In this document: positions 24,401-36,400 of the stretch, in pieces
Numbering within the stretch: position 1 is the first letter of the stretch
Layout of the letters: every line of letters begins with the position of its first letter
DNA from: Bactericera cockerelli
Taxonomy: Eukaryota > Arthropoda > Insecta > Hemiptera > Triozidae
NCBI GenBank assembly: GCA_024516035.1
Contig: CM044955.1
Location: forward strand, 11,492,050 to 11,556,049
DNA length: 64,000 bases
Direction of reading: 5' to 3'
The notes under the pieces: model-generated
What the model saw: only the letters and a program-made list of their open reading frames with translations
The model's database searches: none
Told to the model about the DNA's origin: nothing
Translations under genes and position numbers: made by a program

Positions 24401-27400
24401 CTCAAATAAATAAGAGGTGCTTTGTTAAACTGTTGGCATAATAGGACTACCTGTCTTGCGCTGACAGTCTAAATAAAGCACTACTTATACTTATAGATAG
24501 TGGACACGGAAAGCAAAGTAAAGTATTCAGTCTCATCACGGATAAATTTTATGATGGTCACCAATCCACTTACTTTTCACGATTGACGTTTCTGAACTTG
24601 GGTGTATTCGTCGTATGACCTCCGCTGTCCACTGATAGATAAACAAACGCGAAAACAAATTATAAAAGAGACGTATATTCAGGCTGGTCAGTACAGAAAA
24701 GTCACCTATAAAATTAAAAAAAAACTAATATAAGGTGACCTTAGGGACATGAAACCATTATATTATATGTCTATCACTATATAATATGTCTACCTAGTAG
24801 GTAATAGACACATAAACTTTATGGCAGTTCAAACATTGTAAAGATAAAGGCTTGATGACTTTATCTCGAGGTATGGCTATAAATTTGTCACTTTCAAGTA
24901 CAAAGGCACTCGAGACTTGCCCGCCATTACTTATTATTCTTATACCTTAACTTGCATGGTTGTAATAATACTTACCAAAGTAAGTCATATTATTTTAAAT
25001 ATGGGTATTGTACCTATATTTAAAGCATGTACCTTGTAACAATAATGCATAGTAACTATATCAGCTAGAATAGATTCAAAGTAAGTTATCTTAGTCCTGA
25101 CCTTATCTGGTTATAATAATTAAAATTCTTTCATCTAGTTACCTGTAGTGTCCATAGATAGTACGTTAGGTGCACTACCGTACAAGTTTAGATTCTGCAG
25201 TGATAATGAGAGGTGCAGAATCTTTTATTCAGATCTGCACAGAGCCTTGAACATTTCAAGCTTAATTAGAACCAACATAGGCAACATATCAAAACTAGAA
25301 TCTATAATATGGACCAAGCACTCAAGAAAGATACAAGTTCTTGGCCTGACTTAGGAGAATTGTGCATGAAGTAACTGTGGCTACGTTGTTTAGTGCACGT
25401 TGCTTGCATGTGAGTAACCCATGTTCGATCCTCGACTAGCTAGACATTTTTATAATAATAATATCGCCCTATGGAAAGTGCCAGAGTAGCACTAATGAAT
25501 CTCATTATTCCAACAGTAAGGTCAACCGTGGGAGAATACTGTCTTTCGAACCCACGACCTATGGATTACCAGACCAACGGCCGACGTATTGACTGCCTGT
25601 CTCGGTAGATGAGTGGATCTACCGAGACAGACTCTGTAGTCTATATGTGGATGGTCGGGTTTCCTTCATACTTATTCTGTTATCTATATGAGACTGTGAG
25701 ATTCACTGAGAGAAAAGAGTAGAAAAAGGTAACATAATTGCGGAGATGCTTGAGAGTAAAGAGAAATGGAATTGCGTAGAGAAAATGGTTAGAGAAATAG
25801 TAAAAATCAAGGATGGAGATAGGTTTAGGGCCCAAAATAGCTCAGAGCCCAAAGCGTAGAGATCCCGAAGTAATGTATCACATATCACACGGTTCCGGGA
25901 TCTCATACGTCTTCTGAGGATAGGTTTTTAGTGGGTAAAAATCCCACACCCCTGGGAGTGAGGTGGCTGGGTGTCTTTAGAAGATTTTTCTATCCTCAAA
26001 TAAAAAAAATCTATATGAGACTATGCAAAAAAAATATCTTAGGGCCGCATTATAAAACAGGATTAGATTTAGTTGAAAGTTGAAAGTCTGCGTTAAGGGA
26101 TAGTGTCCAATTAGATCCAATATAATTCTGTTTTAGGAAATTGAAGCATGTTCTTTCTACCATCTTATCAAGTAGACATACTGTCCTTAAAGAAGCGGCG
26201 TATACGACGAAGATGATCATCTCTCACCAGGTTAATTGATAAAGATGATGAGAGCAAATAAGCTCGAAACAGCTGTCCAGGTATGTTCTGATATTCATGT
26301 ACATCTGGTACAACTTCTCACTATTCTGTTTATACTGAATTCTGTTTATACTGAAGAAAATCCTCACTTCTCACATACCCTCCCACATCAAAATTCTCAA
26401 CTTATTACGCATCAGACAAGAAACCTTCATCTCAACTTTCGCCACAAAAATTTTCCACAGGCAAAAAAACTCGTCGCATGGAAATTCCTGACCACCCCAG
26501 GTCACTAGTTGCCTCACTGGACGCGAGCTATTAGCTGGACCAGAGGTGGTTTCAAGTTTACATTTTTCGTAAGGTCGTTGAAGGCCGTTGGTTGGCTCCC
26601 GTCCTGCATTCCTCAGTGATACTCTCACCCGGTGTTGTGGTGGCTCACTCACTAATGAATAATATGAATATGCTTACTATCTAGTGGCGTATGTTGTGCT
26701 AGGAGGTGGCTCACTCACTAATGAATAATATGAATATGCTTACTATCTAGTGGCGTATGTTGTGCTAGGAGGTGGCTCACTCACTAATGAATAATATGAA
26801 TATGCTTACTATCTAGTGGCGTATGTTGTGCTAGGAGGTGCCTCACTCACTAATGAATAATATGAATATGCTTACTATCTAGTGGCGTATGTTGTGCTAG
26901 GAGGTGGCTCACTCACTAATGAATAATATGAATATGCTTACTATCTAGTGGCGTATGTTGTGCTAGGAGGTGGCTCACTCACTAATGAATAATATGAATA
27001 TGCTTACTATCTAGTGGCGTATGTGGTGCTAGGAGGTCGCTTACTCCACTAATGAATAATATGAATATGCTTACTATCTAGTGGCGTATGTTGTGCTAGG
27101 AGGTGGCTCACTAACTAATGAATAATAGGAATATGCTTACTATCTAGTGGCGTATGTAATGCTAGGAGGTGGCTCACTCACTAATGAATAATATGAATAT
27201 GCTTACTATCTAGTGGCGTATGTTGTGCTAGGAGGTGGCTCACTCACTAATGAATAATATGAATATGCTTACTATCTAGTGGCGTATGTTGTGCTAGGAG
27301 GTGGCTCACTCACTAATGAATAATATGAATATGCTTACTATCTAGTGGCGTATGTTGTGCTAGGAGGTGGCTCACTCACTAATGAATAATATGAATATGC

Positions 27401-30400
27401 TTACTATCTAGTGGCGTATGTTGTGCTAGGAGGTGGCTCACTCACTAATGAATAATATGAATATGCTTGCTATCTAGTGGCGCGTATGAAGAAACTTTTA
27501 TTTTTCTCAACAATTCTGCAATTTTTCAAGAATTCAGTTCTCCTGCAATTAACGTAAAAGTATAAGTATAGTATCTCGTATATAGAATGATCATTGTTTT
27601 GATTCTTATTTTGTGTGAAATACCAGTGGCTTTTGAATGATTTGCTGCTTGTTACGACTATACTCGTAACTTGAGCCTCGTAGTACTTCAGCCTCCGTTG
27701 CGTAACGGTTGTCTCTACTGCCCGTAGTCCAGAGATCCTGAGTTCGACTCCCGGTTGGGGCAGCTTTTTCTAACAGAAAATTCTGTAAAACCCCCGTCCT
27801 GACTCTCTATCTCAAATTAGGATGTTAAAACCAAATAGAATCAACTGGTTACAATAGATCTAATTTCGTCTCAGTGTTAATAATTGTAAGGGTTTCATTG
27901 AAAACTCTGCAACCAGGTCAGATAATAATGCCTACATATTTGAAAGTATATTTTTAAATATCTAATTTCCGGATTTAGCCATTGGCTTTGTCGGGCAACA
28001 TTTCTTATCAATTCTGTGAAAAGGTTAATTCATTTTTCAAGTTTTAAGATTTTGCTGTCACTGTGGCCAAGTGGAGTTGCGTACTAAGCTTGTACACACG
28101 GTGACATAGGCTCGATCCCCAGCGGCGTGGATTTTTTTTCTCATCTAGAATTGGATGTCAACTCATACTTGGAGAGGAATAATGAGTAGACCTCTTTGTA
28201 TACTGAACAGTGGTGGCATATTCATCCCATCGTTATTAATTTTCAAAGTATTGAATAAGTAGATAGCTAAATATTTAGTTGGAGAGGTGTAGCTTAATGT
28301 TAGCGTTTTTTTTATCTAGGAAAGACATTTATAAATTGTGTCCAATGTTTATATGTATAAATATCACAATAATATATTTGAATTGAATAACGAGAAGGAA
28401 CATGATATGTGGGCAAAATATGTGCTTTGAAATTTTGCTGATTTAACCACTAAAGTTGTGATTTAATAACTCAAAGAAACCTCATTGAAAGTTACGAACA
28501 TACATTATTATTATTATTATCTGACCTGGTTGCAGGGTTTTCAATGAAATCCTTAGGTATAACTAACACTGCGACCTAATTAGATCTATTGTGACCAGTT
28601 GATTCTACTTGGTTTTAACGTCCTGATTGAGATAAATAGTTAGGACGGGGGTTTCACCCTCCATTTGCTGAGACTCGTACCAGATACCCACATTAACCTA
28701 CAAATTCTAAAAATATCTTATCCGTCACTGAGTGAATGTAAAACATTAATGGTTTGCCATTAGTGTTGACTTCATAGACATAATTCATCTGGTATTCTAG
28801 TAGGCAGTTTGGTATTTCGTCTCATATAGCACCGTGTCCTTCCGCTTGTCCTGTGGAATAGGAAGTGAACCAAATGAGTCGGGTGACCTTCTCCCAGACC
28901 AGTATTCGGGTTCTGAATACCTACTCACTCGTTCCAACGATCTGATCGATCTGTCAAGATGTTGCGAGATTAGAGCCAAAACTTCGCCGTCCATTAAATG
29001 GTCATGACGAATTGAACAAGTGATTAGTCTTGTTTAATATCACGTGGGATATTCTGTTTCAGGAGAATTTGAATTGAAGTAACCGTGTCTTGAGAATTCT
29101 TCACTAGAGGTATACCCAAAATGTTAACTACCTGGGATAATGTAACGACTCTTGAATGCAATCAATGTAAATTGAACTTAATTTTTAGTCAACAGTTAGT
29201 GTGTTCTCGTCCGACCACTGCAGTTAAGCAACGCCCATCAGCGTGGTCAGGACTTTGTGGGTGACCAATCAAATTAGAACCCTTATGATAGTCGTAGTGG
29301 TTCCTATCCCGGCCCAACCCAGGTTTGGTCAGCTTTATGTATGTTTGTGATAGATAGCTGGATTGTGTGTTTCCACCGAATGGAGGGTGAAACCCGCGCC
29401 GCGTCTCAAATGACCTATGTAAATTTTACAAAGAAAAAAAGCTATAGAATTCTACAGTACTAGTTTAAAGTTTAAATTTCAGCGTCTAGTACTAAAATTT
29501 ATCAGGTCAAATTTAAATACATGGGTTGCTGTTCATTGCCGACATAATAAAGCTGAGTGAGATAAAAGTGAGGCTAGTCTCGAATCACCGCTCGTGCTAA
29601 AGAGACCAATCACAAAATAACCCTAAAATATCTATTTATTTATATATTAAGTAAATTGATGGGAGCTACCCATTATACAATAAATTGAGACCCTAATTTA
29701 ACCGATGAAAAATACAAACCTACAAAATACAATCAATAACATTAAAAAAAATTAAATCTAATCTTAAATATATAAAATAATATATAACCTTCTTGTTTGT
29801 CAAAAAATAACCAAACGTCTATTTTTATATAAATAAAATAATTAATTTACTCCAAGTGAATAGTTTCCTTGACGTTTGACAAAAATAAGGTAGTCAAGCT
29901 CTTCTATCGAACCAATATTCAGCCTTGTTATTTCAGATTAAATCCACTAAAAAGTAGAACTGGACTTGGCAACGTCTCAGCATTGCAAAAATATTTGCAA
30001 TATTTAATACCTGGGCAGACATTCAAGTTTCATTACACAACGTATAGCGTACTCGTATTTACACCAATAGTCAATTTCTCCATTTATTGGATCATGTTCG
30101 TACCTAACTCATTATGGACTATTATAAATACCCGATTACTGCTGCACACACGCAATGTGAACTCTGATTCCACGACTGGTAGACTACTTTACGACTAAAA
30201 AGAAGTAGTAAACTATATGGTAGAAAAATATAAAGTCCATATTTTCTTCATATTACCACCAATTTGTGGAATAGTTCATTAGTTTTGCTTAAGGGTAGTA
30301 GCACATGCTGTAGACATGATTATCATTGAGGTTGGATATTTTGCAGTGAACAACAAAATTGACATTGATGTATGTAATAAAGGTTTTCGTTACTCCATGT

Positions 30401-33400
30401 TTTTTTTATGTTTTTTCATTGGTGGTCTTTCATATAAAAGAGAGAGGAGACAAGAAAATTGAAACCAAACTACATCTGTTTTAATGTACCTATGTAGATG
30501 TAGATATCGCGAAAAAAAAAAACAGATTTACAATTTTAGAGATGAAATAATTATGTTCTACCATTTGGCTATACAAGGTAATATTTTCTAACTTTTTCTA
30601 GGGAAAAATTTGCTATTTCAAACGAAGGCATTGTTCATAGCCTTCGAAAGGATTTTTTACCCTCTAAAAAACCCCCCCTTCTACAATTTTTTTTTTTATC
30701 TTTGCTAACTTTGGCTTTTTTTTCTTTTCTTTTTTTGGCATTGGGGCAAAATAACCCCATACAGCCATATCCATTTGGCTTTACAAGGTAATATTTTCTA
30801 ACTTGTCATTAAAGTTTATGTTAGATTGTGATTAAAGTGCATCTATTTCTTTCTTCCAGTGTCAAAATGTGGCTCGGGGTGGCATGTGGGTAAGACAGAG
30901 ATCACAAGCTCCTACCGTGCTTACTCTAGAGAACTGATCAACGCAGAGCTCGGCGCTTTCATTGGACTGAACCACGTCAATATTACCTTGAGAGGTAAGT
31001 GCGTGCTTGTGAATGCAAGGGCGGAATTAATAGACGTTTTTGTAATACTTCTGTGGCGCTAAGTCACGGATTGCGTACTGTGTAAGATAGGGAAAATCGA
31101 CACTTGCCAAGGACTTAAGTTAATGATGTTGTCTATTAATTCCGCCCTAAATGTCCATTTGGAACGATGGAACTGTCCCTAAGATTCACAAATTCAATTC
31201 ACAGCGGAGTCAAATATTTTGTAAACAATTACAGTTAAAGAATTATTTAATAATGTTTGGTTTTGTTTTGGTTTGTTCTTATATTTGTGTTAATCACTTT
31301 CATGATGTCACAACCACTCAAACTCGCTTTACTAAATCTACGCTGAAACCGGGATTTGAACCAACGACCTCCGCGTTACAAGTCCGCCGCTGTTACAATC
31401 GATCAGCTACCTACTGAGGTCGGTCATTTTTTTCTTCTCAAATATTTTAAGCTGTTGCCTGTTTAGTTTGAATCATGTGACCAAAGACATCAAAGAGAAT
31501 AACCGCCCATTGCTTTTCAAAATTTTACTTTTCATTTTTTCACGATTTTCATTTAACTAAAATAATACCAAAAGCACTCAAAATCAATTGAAACTTCTCA
31601 CGAAAAGTACAACAGTACTTCATGGAGATGTAATAGGAAGTGAAATGTATATGAAAACAAATAAAGATACTTATTGTTATTATAATCCTACCAATACTTA
31701 TTATAATCCTACCAGTAATGTATGCACTATTACTATACTCGTATAATATTGCACATTGCATATACACGTTTTCAGGTGTTCATACAAAAAATCAAATTTA
31801 TTTTCAAGTATCTAGGTACCTCATTATCCGTAAAAGTTTTATTTCTTAGAAATACCTTTACGCGTTCATACTTTATAGTAGTCCATAGATTCAGACTACA
31901 AACACTGATAATCACTTATGATGCATAATTTGAACACTGAAAATTTTGTAATAACACTATGGACAAGTTTTCAATTTTGCGTTTTGCTATGGAGAAATGT
32001 AAGAACTAATACAAACTTTTGATGCTGATTGCATCTATTGATTTATTTTGCCCTACGAGCAACACAACCACCTAGTTAAATTATATTGGTAAAACAGCAA
32101 GAGGTTATTTGTATGTTCTACTGTAAATAAAGTGATTATGCAATGTGCGAAACTTTTGAAGATTTATTTTATTTCTAGTACCGTATTAATGATGTGTTCT
32201 AATTGCCTATGTACTCACAATGGCGAATTTTATGACATAGGTTGATTGCACATAAGATGTATGCTTTACACATAAAGTTCACCCTAATTATGTTATGACA
32301 GGTTGATTACACATAAGATATACGCTTTACACATAATGTTCGCCCTAATTATGTTTCCTTTATAAGGAAGCACAATTCATTGCCTTAATATTATTTTAAG
32401 GGCCATTGCCTTAATATTGAAGGGTCATTATCTTAATATTGAAGGGTCATTGCCTTGATATTGAAGGGTCATTGTCTTAATATTGAAGGGTCATTGCCTT
32501 GAATTTTTTTTTTTTTTTTAATTTTTGTGGCTCTCTCTCCCTAAGGAATACTTCTAAGGATTGAAGGGTCATTGCCTTGATATTGAAGGGGCTACTCGTC
32601 TTGCTATTCTGTGTGCTTTCAGCTTTGCCGACCGACAATAGCACCGAGGTGGAGGACATTGACTTCAACGAGAGGTTCTCCTGGGTGGGCTCCTACGAGA
32701 TGGGCGAGAGCTACCGGGAGGGTCTGGTACGGGGACTGCCCTTCCCTATCCTCACCGTGGCCGAGTACTTCAGTCTGGGGCAGGAGGGCTTTGCCTGGGG
32801 CGGCCAGTACCGGGCGGCGGGATACTATGCGGGCGTCTTCCTCTGGTCAGTACTCTCCCTTCTAAGTCTGTCCCGGTAGCTCAGTGCTAAAGGCGGCGCT
32901 CTGTGAATCCAAAGTTTCCAGAGGTCGTGGGTTCGAAACCCAACCGGGACATGACAAGTTATCCTCCCATTTGGGATTTTTACCACATAATAATATGTTT
33001 TGGGCTTACTGCTAGAGTAATGGGACTTTAGTAGTCTTAATTGGGCAGTATAAATAAGGCGATATTATTATTATCATATGAACGGAGAAGATCGACCCCC
33101 CCCCCCCCCCCTTCATTTAATTTTCATTGAAAGAAAATTCTGTGTGTGTGCTTTTTCCTCTTATTTAAGGTTTTTTCAGTTTAAACCACGAAACAGTTGA
33201 AAGTGTTGCATGAAATGGCTGATGAGTTCTTTGTGCTATTATACAGTATACATACATAGAAATGACTGACTAATTTTCTAATGGGTGAGAGACTGATTCA
33301 TAGATGCTTCAAATAATGTACGCTAGTTATTTTTTATTAAATTCTTTTTTTGATATAAAAAGACAAAAGTGCAGTACAGATTAAATACAAAAAAAAAAAA

Positions 33401-36400
33401 AAAAAAATGGAAACCATGTAAACAATAAAAAGGAAAAAATAGATAAATATATTCACACATATTTTGTCATAACTAAATGAACAACTCGTACATTACATAC
33501 GTAAGGAAGTTTACAGATTTCAGAGCTAGTTATAACACGATGCGATCGAACTTTATTTATGCATAATTTAATTCGATTTTAGTAGATGAAGTTTGACGTT
33601 ATAGAAAATCTCCCTGTTTTCAGATCCTGCAAAAAATAACATTGATCTTTTTAACATGAGAAAACCCTCTGACCATTACGTAAGTTATAATTTGTTATTG
33701 AGGGTTGTAGCAGAATAGAGATAATGCATTTTGTACTCTATCAGCTTGTTTTTAACCTTTTATCATAAAGTAAGAGGCTAAGGGCCGAATTATGAAACAG
33801 GATTAGATTTGATCTACGTGGACACTATCCCTTAACTCGGGCTATAGTTTCTTGTGATTGGTTGAAAATTCCGACTTGAGGGCGTGTCAGGCTTAGATTA
33901 ACTTTTATCCTGTTTCATAATTTGGCCCTGAGACTGTCTTATAAGCTGGAACGCGTGAATCCAGGGATTTTGAAAGTACCCAAATAATGAATGATATTCT
34001 CATTCCTAATACAGTAGAACCCCGTTATTATGAACTAATTGGGACCAGGGGTAGTTCATAATAGCGGGGTTCAATGTAAAAGTTCATAATATCGGGGTTC
34101 ATAATAAAAGTTCATAATAATCATAGGTAAAAGAAAGGGAAATTAGGCAAATTTTAGACATATGAACGGGCGTACATGTATTTGAATGTTAATTTAAGTA
34201 CAGATTAGGTATATAAATACAAAATATGTATGTTCATTGTACATAGATCTATCGTGAGGATCTTTTTTTTGTTTTTGTTTGTTTTTTTTTTAACAATTTT
34301 TATAGATGTTTATTATACAACAAAGGTTTATAACAATCGTGAGGATCTAAAGAAGTCAGTAATTCTTGAGAAATTGGAGAAAATTTCCATTTCAAAAAAA
34401 ATATTGCGGAAAGAAAAAGTTCTTTTTATCCGAAGTTCATAATATAGGGGTTCATAATAACGGGGTTCTACTGTAATTTGATAATTTTCTTCTAAAGCAC
34501 TCACTAACTGATCCCATTTTTTTTTTTTTTTTTTAATGGCATTATGGCAAGGTGAGGCAATATGGCATTATGGCAAGGCATACTCAGCCCCTTCCCCCCC
34601 GTAACTCCTCCTCTGTCCACAGGGCGGCCCTGGCGGCCTGGCTCCTCATGAACCTCCTACTGGTGGTAGTACCCCGCTACGGAGCCTACGCCATGACCAT
34701 CACCGGCGTCCTCATGCTCCTGTCCGCCGCCCTGTACCACTGCATGATGCCCAAGGTGCCGCTGGTGGTGCGATTCGAACTGAACCGGGTGCTGTCCTTC
34801 CAGTACGGGTGGTGCTTCTATTTGGTGATCGCGGCTGGTAAGGCTGGAGACAATAGATAGGGCCTTTTTTTATTTATTTTTTATTTTATTTTATTTTATT
34901 TTTATTTATTTATTTATTTTATTTTGTCTTTCTTTAACTTTCTTTCTTTTTTCTCTTTCTCTTCTTAAACATTTATCTCTCTCTTTCTCTTAATTTTTCT
35001 TTGCTCTTTTGTTTAGATTTAAGTACTTCTATTTGGTGATCGCGGCTGGTAAGACTGGAGACAATAGGGCCTTTTTATCTTTCTTTCTTTTTTCTCTTTC
35101 TCTTCTTAAACCTTTATCTCTCTCTTTCTCTTAATTTTTCTTTGCTCACTTATTGTTTAGATTTAAGTACTTTTTAACTTTAATTGTATATAATTTAGTA
35201 TTTATTGACTTTGTACAAAATTCACCTGAATATTTACTTATGTACAAATAAAACATTAAATTAAAAAAAAAAAATTAAAATTGAATATCATAAATCGAAG
35301 CAAAAGTAATAATAATTGACACAGAAACTAAAACAAGGCTGCATCCCATGACACAAGGACCATACTTCATAGGTGTGGCTCTTAGTGTGGGATGACGACA
35401 GCCAATAGAAACTAGCATAAGTTCAGTTAAATTTTTTATGAATTATGTAAACTGTCATCGTTATATTAAATTAGATTTTATGTCTTTTTTGCTGATCATT
35501 TAACATTTTTTTTACATTGTTGTGTTACTTACAAAGAAAAGTGTTATGTTATTCACACGGCGAGCTTTGGATAGTGGTTTCTTAGAAGCTTTAGCTTAGG
35601 AAAAATACCTTTGTATATGTTATCCTGTAATTAATTAAATAAATAAATTTAAAAAAAAAAATGATTTGGTACCTAGTGGTAATAATGTTCAGCATAATTT
35701 TCTAGCGTCTGAAATGGGTCTGCAGAGTGTGATACTCTCGTATAACTACTCCAGTCTTTGTAAGTATCGTTTTACTTTACTTCAATAGTCGAGGCCTTAG
35801 TTAAGTGTATATTAGGGCGGAATTAATAGACGTTTTTTGTAGTACCTCTGTGCCGCTAAGTCACGGATTGCGTACTGTGTAAGATAGGGAAAACCGACAC
35901 TTACCAAAGACTTAAGTTATTGATGTTGTCTATTAACCCGGGATGAGTACGGTTCGGTTTTGTAACGTATCCAGTACACGGTAACGTATACGGTTGTGAG
36001 AGAAATCTCTCACAACTTTTTTTTTATAGCTTTATTAGGAGGACAAAGTACAGGTAACATTATAAAATTAAGAAAAGAAAAAAAAAACAAACAAATGACA
36101 AAATAAATAAGTAAAGAAAAAAGAAAATAACAATAATGTCCTACCTAAAGGGCGGGGTTATTGCCTGTGGCAATCTCTTCCACCCAACCCTTGTACTGAT
36201 TGCCGGTTAATTCCGCCCTTAGTCTTGTTGAGATTTTCTGTTTCTTCCCAGGCTTCCTTTGTTTCATCATTGGTCTCATAATATCCACGCTGGATCTCAT
36301 GTACCCCCACAAGTTCTCCACCATACTGGAGGTGGACTACGACACTCCCTACGACCGTCACATCATCATCGAAGACAGCAGCACCAGCAAGAAGCGAAGC

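Noticed and set aside
28797..28994. 65-residue - strand ORF (MDGEVLALISQHLDRS...)
   Set aside because: The composition looks protein-like and it could be a retroelement gag fragment, but I see no partner exon, family motif or regulatory context.
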